From positions 1 through 32,445 of the forward strand of contig WLKK01000006.1 in the NCBI GenBank assembly GCA_009701305.1: a stretch of 32,445 nt of DNA, in the 5' to 3' direction. The notes beneath the pieces were generated by a model. It saw only the letters and a program-made list of their open reading frames with translations, did no database searches and was not told the origin of the DNA. Shown here piece by piece: positions 9,134 to 17,454 of this stretch. The stretch's first letter is position 1. The number at the start of each line of letters is the position of its first letter. Source of the stretch: Actinomycetota bacterium. GTDB lineage: Bacteria > Actinomycetota > Actinomycetes > Nanopelagicales > Nanopelagicaceae. Position numbers and translations under genes: made by a program.

Positions 9134-10672
9134 TTAGATAGTCCGCTTAGGACCGGTGAACCACTTTTTTGCAGATAGTTGCCACCAGATACCAAGGATT
9201 AACAATGCGCCACCTGTAACAATTGGTGCGTAGTTAACTGAGGTCCAAGTGAAATCCTTATTACCAGGAGTTCCAGTTGGCGTGAAAGGCAGAATGAAGT
9301 AAACCGAGATAATTACAATCTCAGCTACTGCAACTGTGCACATCCACTTGTACTTAGCTCCAAGGGTCCACTCACCAGCTTTAAATGATGAGCCAGCTTT
9401 TAGACGTAAGTAAATTGGAATCAAAAACGCAAGGTATAGAGAGATAACACAAACTGATACCACTGCATAAAACGCAGTTGGTACACCAGTTGGGCTCTTC
9501 CACAACGCAGGAAGTGTTAATACCACTCCAGCGACTGCAGATGCCATCACAGCATTTACAGGTACGCCATGGCTATTAACTTTCTTCCAACGATTTCCGC
9601 CAGGAACTGCGCCATCACGGCTGAATGCATACATCATGCGTGAGCATGATGTTAAACAAGCAGTAACACAGAAGATCTGGCCCGCAGTAGTAATAATCAT
9701 TACCAACTTAAATGCTATTCCTCCACCTAAAGCTGAGAACAACAAAGCGATGATCTGGCCACCACCATATGGGTTTACCGCTGGATCAAATGAGTTGATG
9801 TAATCAGTATTTGAGGCTGCATATAAAAATGCCATCAGCAGGATATATCCACCAATTGCAGAGTATGCAATTGATTTCCAAATTCCCTTAGCTGATGAAA
9901 TGTGAGCATCCTTGGTCTCTTCAGAAAGGTGAGCAGATGCATCAAAGCCGGTGATTGTGTACTGGGTCAGTAAGAAACCAAGTGGTAACACAAAGTACCA
10001 ATATGCATGATCGCCAAAGCCTGAGTTATTGATGTGTGTAGTAAACATCCAGGAAACACTCTGATGCTTATCTGGCACAATTACCAAAATTGCAATAATC
10101 ACTACGGTGCCAAATACGTGCCACCACACTGAGATGTTATTAAACATTGAAAGCAAGGGACCTGAGTAGATATTTATCAAAGTTACTAAAGCAATAACTA
10201 TCAAAAAGAGTACGAACTGTTGCTTTATGAAATCTCCACCCATAAAGCTGGTGGCATAACTTGGTGAGTAAAGACCAAGCAGATTGTTAATAAAGCCAGT
10301 CACACCGTATCCAACCGATGCGGTAACAGAGACAAGACCAATTAAGTTAAGCCAGCCGGTGAAGAAACCAGCTCTAGGTCCACCTAACTTTGCCGCCCAC
10401 CAGTAAATACCACCGCTGGTTGGATAGGCAGAGGCGAGCTCTGACATACAAAAACCAATAATTAAAATAAATAGTGAGATCAGTGGCCAACCAAGGGATA
10501 TTGCAACTGGACCACCATTGTTCCAAGCCTGAGCAAAGGTTGTGAAACATCCGGCGAGGATAGAGATAATTGAGAAAGAGATCGCAAAGTTAGAGAAGGA
10601 GCTCCAACTTCTATTCAGTTCTTGCTTATAGCCAAGATCAGCTAAGCGTTTCTCATCTGAGTTCATACTCAT
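9134..10672 (-). CDS. APC-superfamily amino acid/amine permease
   Basis: 512 aa from ATG at 10672 (MSMNSDEKRLADLGYKQELNRSWSSFSNFAISFSIISILAG...; AYPTSGGIYWWAAKLGG). AGAAGGG upstream of this ATG. The track's N-terminal extension to 10981 is antisense to the next gene. Confidence 0.92.
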   Translation of the reverse strand: MSMNSDEKRLADLGYKQELNRSWSSFSNFAISFSIISILAGCFTTFAQAWNNGGPVAISLGWPLISLFILIIGFCMSELASAYPTSGGIYWWAAKLGGPRAGFFTGWLNLIGLVSVTASVGYGVTGFINNLLGLYSPSYATSFMGGDFIKQQFVLFLIVIALVTLINIYSGPLLSMFNNISVWWHVFGTVVIIAILVIVPDKHQSVSWMFTTHINNSGFGDHAYWYFVLPLGFLLTQYTITGFDASAHLSEETKDAHISSAKGIWKSIAYSAIGGYILLMAFLYAASNTDYINSFDPAVNPYGGGQIIALLFSALGGGIAFKLVMIITTAGQIFCVTACLTSCSRMMYAFSRDGAVPGGNRWKKVNSHGVPVNAVMASAVAGVVLTLPALWKSPTGVPTAFYAVVSVCVISLYLAFLIPIYLRLKAGSSFKAGEWTLGAKYKWMCTVAVAEIVIISVYFILPFTPTGTPGNKDFTWTSVNYAPIVTGGALLILGIWWQLSAKKWFTGPKRTI

Positions 10673-10852
10673 ATGTTCATGCCCTTCTTTTGATGTTGCT
10701 GGTGGGGAGACCAGGTAATGCCTTAGATCACATCCGCTAGTTTGCGCCTGAAGCAGGCAGAAAGGAATAACCCTGACCCGCTTTTTAGGTGAATTTTTTG
10801 AACAAATCCCCCAAATCACGCATGAAGCAGAAAAATAATTAGACTTACATCC
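10673..10852. promoter_or_regulatory. Divergent intergenic region between permease and class II amidotransferase
   Basis: 180-nt non-coding gap between two divergent genes; contains a short perfect inverted repeat GCCTG-AAG-CAGGC at 10746-10758. Confidence 0.5.
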
Positions 10853-11593
10853 ATGTGCCGCCTCCTGGGTTACATCTCCCCTACAGCTACCACCTTTAAT
10901 GATGTGGTCGGCTCTAACTTCAATGAGTTTGTAAACCTTGCAAATGACCACGGTGATGGTTGGGGTATTTCCACAACCCAAAACCAGAAAGCTTCTCTCT
11001 ACAAAGAGCCATTTGCTGCAACTAAGAGTTCACGCTTTGAAGATGAGATCGCCAAACATAAATCAAATGCCGCCCTCCTTCACCTGCGCTGGGCAACAGA
11101 AGGCATGCCAGTTAACGAAGTCAACACCCACCCCTTTACCTACCAAGATACAACCTTCATACATAACGGCTCAATCTCACCTTTTGATTGCCTTGATCGA
11201 CTAATAGATAAGAAGTATTTAGAACTTGCAAAAGGAACCACAGACTCTGAGCGTTACTTTCTCTATCTTTTAACCCAAATAGAAAAACATGGATTTGTTG
11301 AAGGAGTTAAAGAAGGCCTTTCCTACATCAAAAACAACTGCACATTCTCATCCATCAATATGCTGATTATTAACGACACCACTTTTATGGCAGCTTGCAT
11401 CTATTACCAAGATAAAATCCCAGAACGGTTTAAAAACGATGCTGATTACTACCACCTTAAATACACCAACCAAAATGGCCAGATTGTGGTGGCATCTTCT
11501 GGGTGGAATCAAGATGGGTGGCAAGAGATCGGAAATGGGAGTGTGCTGATAGTGGATAGAGTGGGGCAGAAAGAAAAATTAGAAAAGATTTAG
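10853..11593 (+). CDS. Class II glutamine amidotransferase (Ntn; EgtC/DUG3/YafJ-like)
   Basis: Starts MCRLLGY (Cys2 nucleophile); DHGDGWGI, HLRWATEG, NTHPF, FIHNGSI, DSERYF. Confidence 0.92.
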   Translation: MCRLLGYISPTATTFNDVVGSNFNEFVNLANDHGDGWGISTTQNQKASLYKEPFAATKSSRFEDEIAKHKSNAALLHLRWATEGMPVNEVNTHPFTYQDTTFIHNGSISPFDCLDRLIDKKYLELAKGTTDSERYFLYLLTQIEKHGFVEGVKEGLSYIKNNCTFSSINMLIINDTTFMAACIYYQDKIPERFKNDADYYHLKYTNQNGQIVVASSGWNQDGWQEIGNGSVLIVDRVGQKEKLEKI

Positions 11594-11610
11594 TAACCGT
11601 TAACTCTTAA

Positions 11611-12327
11611 CTACCAAGGAATTACCTTCATCTCTTCCCAAAGTACTCCGGTTAACCGCTCTTGATCAGTTGAACCATTCAGGTCAAAATTTCGCGTAGC
11701 CAACCAGATTGCAGTGCGGGCACCTTCTTCAGCAGATAGCAGAGCTGCTGGCCCACCCATGTCGGTCTGTGAATGATTGGGACATATGGCATCAACTAAA
11801 ACTCCCCTACTACCTAATCCGGTTTCATGCGCCAAGTTGCGGACTAATGCATTTACCCCCGCTTTACTGATTCGGTAAGGAGCCAATCCGCCAGCATTGC
11901 CTGGCCCGGACATTCGACCTAAGCAAGCAGAGAAAATAATGACTCTTCCATTTCGTGCTTCAGCCATTGGGGCTGCCAATGTATTCACTGCACAAAAAAC
12001 TGAATCCAGATTAATTGCCATCACTCGACGCCACTCTTCATTATCTGTTTTTAAGGTCTTCGACATCTTTGCGCTCATTACTCCATGCGCCAAAACTAAA
12101 ATTTCTGGTGTGCCGAAACTTGCCAATATCTCTTCAAAGGTTTTCTTAGCTGCATCTATATCTACTAAATCCACTGCTCTATATTCACAATCTAATTGCG
12201 CTGCGACTTCGGCCAATCGATCTTTATCTTTGGCGACTAATACGATCTGATTTCCTTGGGCTCGTAATGCTTTGGCAGTTTCAAAGCCAAGTCCGCGCGA
12301 TCCCCCAGTGATAATTATTAGTGACAT
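11611..12327 (-). CDS. Short-chain dehydrogenase/reductase
   Basis: TGGSRGLGFETAKAL, LAHGV (NNAG-like), YRISKAGVNALVRNLA, DAICPNHSQTDMGG. Confidence 0.9.
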   Translation of the reverse strand: MSLIIITGGSRGLGFETAKALRAQGNQIVLVAKDKDRLAEVAAQLDCEYRAVDLVDIDAAKKTFEEILASFGTPEILVLAHGVMSAKMSKTLKTDNEEWRRVMAINLDSVFCAVNTLAAPMAEARNGRVIIFSACLGRMSGPGNAGGLAPYRISKAGVNALVRNLAHETGLGSRGVLVDAICPNHSQTDMGGPAALLSAEEGARTAIWLATRNFDLNGSTDQERLTGVLWEEMKVIPW

Positions 12328-12368
12328 GGTCCAATTGTGCCAAAGTATTCAGAAAAGTGCAGAAGTTC

Positions 12369-14051
12369 TTACTTTTTCTTGAATCCAGCAGGACATTTTG
12401 GATTTGTGCCACTTATTTTTCGGATAATCTTTCCTTTTGCACAGCTAATCGATTTAATAACAATTTTCTTTACCTCAACTGGCGCAGCAGTTGTCGTATT
12501 TGTTGCTGCAGCTTCTTGCTTAGGTAATACTTTTTCAGGTACCACTGGACTCTCTTCTTTTACTGCAACCAAAGGTTTATCCTGTACCAATTTGACTTTA
12601 ATAGTTGGCGCGGAAAAAGTGAAGTTTTTAGCACTCAGATAGAGCCATTGACGAGCTGCATCCTCCCGCAATGATTCGGTCGCAATATTTTGCGTAGAAC
12701 CATCTGTGGAAACAACTGAAATTTTTGCACTAATCGGCGCGTTCGAGAACCCATATAAACAACGGGCAAAATCACTGCGTAGCACTAGATCGTACGAACC
12801 CTTGAATAAGGTCACACCATCCGCTAAGTGGTGCGCCCCTGCTACTTTATAAGTTAATTCGCCATTCACAAATGCAGGTGGATTCGGATAATAAGTAGGT
12901 GCATTCGTGGTAACTAAACCTTGAAGTTTAGTTTTATCATCGAAACATTTACTGCCAGATGCAGATCCAGTTCCTGTTTGCGTGCCAAATCGCCAGATCG
13001 AACTCACGAGTGGGCCCGACTTAACCAGATCTTCGAAAGCCTCAAAATCACCCATCGCCCATTCCGGGGATGGACCAGTATCTACAGTGTCCTTACTCGT
13101 GAAATCATCTGCGGCTAACTGTCGCCTGCGATCTTTCCAATACTCTACGATTTTCGGATACCTACTTAAATCACTTTTGGCTACGTAGGCATAAATTTTA
13201 GGAACATCAATCGGATCGGCTTCAACTCTAAGTAAATTTGTCGAAGGTGAGAGTGGAGTTAAATCTAGGTTCACATTTTTAATTCGTCCAAAAAGAAAGC
13301 CGGTTAGCAAATTATCGATTCGCACCGTAAGGGCTGCGCGCGCTATGGGAGAAAAATCAACTTTCTGGGCACACTTTTGACCTTCGTTCCATAGGCAATT
13401 TGAGTTTGCTCCGGTATTCGAAACTAGATTAATCGGATACACCCTGGCCCTGAATCCTCGATTAAAAGCACAAGGAGCAGTTACGAACTGAGTGCAACCT
13501 TTATTCTGATAGTTCTGAAAAGTTGTGCTAACAACGACTGCATATGTATCCGACCCAGATGAGTTAGGCGATTCCTTAGCGTTCCATACACTTGGTGTTC
13601 CACCAGCCGGTGAATTTCGAACTTTGCTCGCTGGAAACTTCTGTCCTGATAATTCATAACCGTATGTTGCCTTTTTCAATACGCCTTTTGTATCTGAAAC
13701 CTCTAAAGATTCAACGCACATTTCAGTCACGGAAGCCGAACATGGCGGCAGGATCAGTTGTGCAAAGATGGAATCTGAACTGGAGCATGCAACATCGTCG
13801 ACAGAAGTGCATGAAACCGTGCGTGTGTAGAGGCCACTAGTGGCGCCTTCAGCGTAAGAAAAACCCGTCACGTATGAGTTAGTTTCTATCAAGCTGTCAT
13901 CACTCGCTGAAAATCCTATTGAAGGAACTGTCGGCCACGTGCTTGGTACTCCCGAGGTTGAAGAATGAGCGGGAATACTTCCACCAATAGCAGATCCAAT
14001 AATGCTAAATGAGAGCAGAAGTGCATAAATAACTTTCATGCTATTTTTCAT
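12369..14051 (-). CDS. Secreted protein of unknown function, paralog A
   Basis: 560 aa; signal peptide MKNSMKVIYALLLSFSIIGSAIGGSIPAHS; conserved Cys pattern; tail CAKGKIIRKISGTNPKCPAGFKKK; homologous along its length to 14184-15908. Confidence 0.85.
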   Translation of the reverse strand: MKNSMKVIYALLLSFSIIGSAIGGSIPAHSSTSGVPSTWPTVPSIGFSASDDSLIETNSYVTGFSYAEGATSGLYTRTVSCTSVDDVACSSSDSIFAQLILPPCSASVTEMCVESLEVSDTKGVLKKATYGYELSGQKFPASKVRNSPAGGTPSVWNAKESPNSSGSDTYAVVVSTTFQNYQNKGCTQFVTAPCAFNRGFRARVYPINLVSNTGANSNCLWNEGQKCAQKVDFSPIARAALTVRIDNLLTGFLFGRIKNVNLDLTPLSPSTNLLRVEADPIDVPKIYAYVAKSDLSRYPKIVEYWKDRRRQLAADDFTSKDTVDTGPSPEWAMGDFEAFEDLVKSGPLVSSIWRFGTQTGTGSASGSKCFDDKTKLQGLVTTNAPTYYPNPPAFVNGELTYKVAGAHHLADGVTLFKGSYDLVLRSDFARCLYGFSNAPISAKISVVSTDGSTQNIATESLREDAARQWLYLSAKNFTFSAPTIKVKLVQDKPLVAVKEESPVVPEKVLPKQEAAATNTTTAAPVEVKKIVIKSISCAKGKIIRKISGTNPKCPAGFKKK

Positions 14052-14103
14052 TTGGCTCCCCGTACAACTCCAGCGTTAATAGGTCTAAGTCTAGAACTCA
14101 ATC
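14052..14103 (-). repeat. Duplicated 52-nt upstream (5' UTR/promoter) segment, copy A
   Basis: Ungapped match to 15909-15960, 40/52 identical by hand count. Confidence 0.85.
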
Positions 14104-14177
14104 TCAGCAATAAGCAGGTGCAACCCTCCAACAGCATCTCCGAATCGGTGTAGTCGCAAAGAGTTAGTAAGTTCAGG
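14104..14177 (-). pseudogene. Relic of the pyk 3' end (last 25 codons)
   Basis: Hand alignment to 15961-16035: 53 of 74 aligned nt identical with a 1-nt deletion. Translation P-E-L-T-N-S-L-R-L-H-R-F-G-D-A-V-G-(fs)-V-A-P-A-Y-C-* against PGSTNAMRVHRVGDAIAGVVPAYR*. Confidence 0.85.
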
Positions 14178-14183
14178 TTGAAG

Positions 14184-15908
14184 TCATCTCTTTCTGTATC
14201 CAGCCGGACATTTTGGATTTGCGCCAGAGAACTTCTTGGTCGCTTTCCCTTTAGTGCAGGTAATTATTATTACTTTTTTAACAACTGCAGCACTTGGTGC
14301 TTTCGCTACTTCGGATTTCGCTACTTCAGATTTTGCTACTTCGGCTTTAGCTGTTTCGGCTTTAACGCTTTCCAGCGGTTTATCCTGCATTAATTTAACT
14401 TTTATAGTTGGGGATGAAAAAGTGAAATTTTCTGCTTGTAATTTAATAAATCCAGTTGTTGCATTCTCGCTAACTAACACAGTTGCAACTTGAGTAGAAT
14501 TATCTGCTGAAACCACTTCTACAGTTGCAGCTATCGGGGCGTTTGAAAAGCCGTAATAGCACCGCGCCGTGTCGGCGCGCACAATGTAGGTATAACTGCC
14601 TTTGAACAAAGTTCCATCATTATTTAGATGAATTCCGGCAACTCTGTAATTTAGTGTTCCATCCTTAAATTCAGGCGGTCCTCTATCAAAAATTGGCGCA
14701 TTTGTTACCACAAGCCCAAGCAATTTGGTTTGATCATTAGAACAACCCGTAAACCCGTTATTAGCAATCGCACTAATATTCCAAAATATAGAATTTGTCT
14801 CGCGCGAGAAAGACAACCCATATACATTTTCAGCTTTTGGTGAGAATGGCTTCAGATAGCTTTCAAATGCCGAAAACAAATCAAAATCGCCCGCATAGGG
14901 CGGCGCATCTATTCTGGTTATCGTTTGAGCCGCTAAGAAATCTGGATAAGTTTTAGACGGTGCCCCTAATCCGTTGTCGTTAGACGACCCTGAGCCTGGA
15001 CCAGTACCCCAAGGCCATGCTCTTCCAATAGTATAAAAATCAGTTAAAAACTTTTCTAACTTAGGGTCTTTAGCGATATCCGATTTTGCTACAGAAGCTT
15101 TTAGCTCAGGAACCAGAGTGACGTCACCTTCAATACGAATTTGGTTGTAGACATAATCTATTGGTGACACTGAAAAGTCTGCATTTTGCATTCGTCCGAA
15201 AATCCAGCCAGTTAAATAGTTATCCATTCGAAGTGTGAGTGAAATTCTTTCCGAACCAGTGAAATTCATTGAATCTACACATTTTCCTTGCAACGCAAAT
15301 TCGCGACAATTTGTTCCAGGTTTAATAGATACTGGGAAAACGGAGCCTTTAAAATCACTTGGAGTTACCGGACATGTAATTTTTGCTGTGTTTCTATCGC
15401 AGACAGATATCAATCTTAAGAGGACATGTGCAGCATAAAATTTTTCCGAACCATCAGGATTTAATTCACTACTTTTCCAAACAGATAAACCTCCGCCCGC
15501 TGGCATCTGCCTAGTTCCCACCTTGTATGAAGCTATTTTTTGACCTGTACTTTCGCCATACAAAGTCAACTTTTCCATAACACTATTTGAGTTTTTTGCT
15601 TCTACGTTTTCCACACAGGCCCTGTCCAATTCAGTTACACAAGGACGTAAAATCAAATCTGCATAAAGTGAGTCGTACTCAGCGCACTTTGGATCTTCCA
15701 ACCCCGTACACCAATTTTGTTTATTCGTTGATCCCATTCTGGTGTTGGCATAGATCGTAGATTCCTTCCAAAGTCCAAAACTATTAGCTTTAAACTCTGA
15801 AGCTACTATTGCATCAGCTGCTTGAGCCGGAAGAACCTCGCTGATTGTAGAAGCTAAAACACTGAAGGAGAGCAGAAGTGCATAAATTATTTTCATGGTA
15901 TTTCTCAT
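14184..15908 (-). CDS. Secreted protein of unknown function, paralog B
   Basis: 574 aa; signal peptide MRNTMKIIYALLLSFSVLASTISEVLPAQA; (A/S)E(V/T)AK repeat linker; tail CTKGKATKKFSGANPKCPAGYRKR. Confidence 0.85.
   Translation of the reverse strand: MRNTMKIIYALLLSFSVLASTISEVLPAQAADAIVASEFKANSFGLWKESTIYANTRMGSTNKQNWCTGLEDPKCAEYDSLYADLILRPCVTELDRACVENVEAKNSNSVMEKLTLYGESTGQKIASYKVGTRQMPAGGGLSVWKSSELNPDGSEKFYAAHVLLRLISVCDRNTAKITCPVTPSDFKGSVFPVSIKPGTNCREFALQGKCVDSMNFTGSERISLTLRMDNYLTGWIFGRMQNADFSVSPIDYVYNQIRIEGDVTLVPELKASVAKSDIAKDPKLEKFLTDFYTIGRAWPWGTGPGSGSSNDNGLGAPSKTYPDFLAAQTITRIDAPPYAGDFDLFSAFESYLKPFSPKAENVYGLSFSRETNSIFWNISAIANNGFTGCSNDQTKLLGLVVTNAPIFDRGPPEFKDGTLNYRVAGIHLNNDGTLFKGSYTYIVRADTARCYYGFSNAPIAATVEVVSADNSTQVATVLVSENATTGFIKLQAENFTFSSPTIKVKLMQDKPLESVKAETAKAEVAKSEVAKSEVAKAPSAAVVKKVIIITCTKGKATKKFSGANPKCPAGYRKR
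14302..14361 (-). repeat. In-frame 15-bp tandem repeat (4 units) in paralog B
   Basis: ttcgctacttcggat / ttcgctacttcagat / tttgctacttcggct / ttagctgtttcggct; encodes AETAKAEVAKSEVAKSEVAK-type linker. Confidence 0.9.
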
Positions 15909-15960
15909 TTTGCTCCCCTAATAACTCCAGTGCTAATGGGCGTAAGGCTAGAACTTAACC
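15909..15960 (-). repeat. Duplicated 52-nt upstream (5' UTR/promoter) segment, copy B
   Basis: Ungapped match to 14052-14103; ends in AGGGGAGCAAA-ATG (SD-like). Confidence 0.85.
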
Positions 15961-17400
15961 TCACCTATAGGCAGGCACAACCCCTGCAATAGCATCCCCG
16001 ACTCGGTGAACCCGCATTGCATTGGTTGAACCAGGTATTCCAGGCGGACTTCCAGCCACAATCAATATGAAATCACCAATATTTGCTCTCTTGCTCTCAA
16101 TTAATTTGCTATCAATCTGCTTAACCATTTCATCAGTATGGCTCGCGGGTGGAATCACAATTGATTCAACTCCCCAACTAAGTGCCAGAACTCGAGAAGT
16201 TCTAACATCTGGAGTTAGCGCCAACATAGGAATTGGAGAGCGAAGGCGCGACATTCTTCTCGCGGAATCCCCACTTTGAGTGAATGCAACTAGAAATTTT
16301 GCTCCGACAACTTCACCAACTTCTGCAGCCGCTTTTGTAATTGCACCGGCGGTTGTATGTGGATTATGACGGAGTGGTGCAACGGTGTCCAAGGCTTCTT
16401 CTTCGGTTTTAGCAATAATTCTGGCCATCATCTCAATGGTTTCAATTGGAAATTTTCCAACACTTGTTTCCCCTGAAAGCATTAAAGCATCTGCTCCATC
16501 TAGTACCGCATTAGCGCAATCATTTACTTCAGCACGTGTTGGACGAGAATTTGTCATCATCGAATCAAGCATTTGAGTAGCAACAATTACTGGTTTTGCA
16601 TTTTCACGGGCAAGAGTAATGCAACGTTTCTGAACCAATGGAACTTCCTCCATCGGAAGTTCTACTCCCAAATCACCACGCGCCACCATGATTGCATCAA
16701 ATGCTGCAACTATCTCTTCTAAATTTGCAACTGCTTGTGGTTTTTCAATTTTTGCAATTACCGGTATCCGAACTCCAGCACTATCCATGATTTGATGCAC
16801 GCGTTTAATATCTGCCGCATCGCGAACAAATGAGAGCGCTATAAAATCTGCACCCATCCCGATCGCCCATTTCAAATCTTCTTCATCTTTTTCAGAAAGC
16901 GCCGGCACGGATACTGCAGCTCCTGGCAAATTTAAGCCTTTATTGTTACTTACGGTTCCGCCTTCTAAGACAATAGTTTCAATTCTTGGAGCCTTTACAG
17001 AAGTAACTTCTAAAGCTACTCGTCCATCATCAATTAATATCCGATCGCCAATTTTGCAATCCCCTGGTAACCCCAAATATGTTGTAGAGGAGATATTTTC
17101 ATCGCCTTCAATTACCTCAGTTGTGATTGTGAACTTTGCACCTTTGATAATTTCATGAGAACCATTTTTGAATTTACCTAATCTGATCTTTGGTCCTTGC
17201 AGATCCACAACAATTGCAACCGAAAGATCGGCTTTTGCTGCGGCTTGGCGCACCATTTCAAAGGTTTTTTCATGACCTTCCCGCGCCCCATGCGAAAGAT
17301 TCAATCGCGCCATATTCATACCTGCAGCGATCATCCGATCGATCATTACGGCGTCTTCAGTGGCCGGACCTAAAGTACAAACTATTTTGGCTCGACGCAT
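15961..17400 (-). CDS. pyk: Pyruvate kinase
   Basis: RRAKIVCTLGPAT, RLNLSHG, VDLQGPKIRLG, PVIAKIEKPQAVANL, MVARGDLGVELP, VIVATQMLDSM, RPTRAEVNDCANAVLDGADALMLSGETSVGKFP. Confidence 0.98.
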   Translation of the reverse strand: MRRAKIVCTLGPATEDAVMIDRMIAAGMNMARLNLSHGAREGHEKTFEMVRQAAAKADLSVAIVVDLQGPKIRLGKFKNGSHEIIKGAKFTITTEVIEGDENISSTTYLGLPGDCKIGDRILIDDGRVALEVTSVKAPRIETIVLEGGTVSNNKGLNLPGAAVSVPALSEKDEEDLKWAIGMGADFIALSFVRDAADIKRVHQIMDSAGVRIPVIAKIEKPQAVANLEEIVAAFDAIMVARGDLGVELPMEEVPLVQKRCITLARENAKPVIVATQMLDSMMTNSRPTRAEVNDCANAVLDGADALMLSGETSVGKFPIETIEMMARIIAKTEEEALDTVAPLRHNPHTTAGAITKAAAEVGEVVGAKFLVAFTQSGDSARRMSRLRSPIPMLALTPDVRTSRVLALSWGVESIVIPPASHTDEMVKQIDSKLIESKRANIGDFILIVAGSPPGIPGSTNAMRVHRVGDAIAGVVPAYR

Positions 17401-17454
17401 GAGGCAATTCTACTTGTTTACTACTGCCTCATTCTTTAAAAGAGTTAAATCCAG

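Noticed and set aside
10673-10981. N-terminal extension of the permease ORF (615 aa version)
   Set aside because: It is antisense to the class II amidotransferase; permease homology starts at MSMNSDEKRLADLGY with an RBS before ATG 10672.
14236-14493. ORF with ATSDFATSDFATSALAVSA repeats
   Set aside because: Antisense reading of the 15-bp repeat linker of paralog B.
17401-17430. Inverted repeat GAGGCA...TGCCTC just before the pyk start
   Set aside because: Only 6 bp with an 18-nt loop; not distinguishable from chance by eye.
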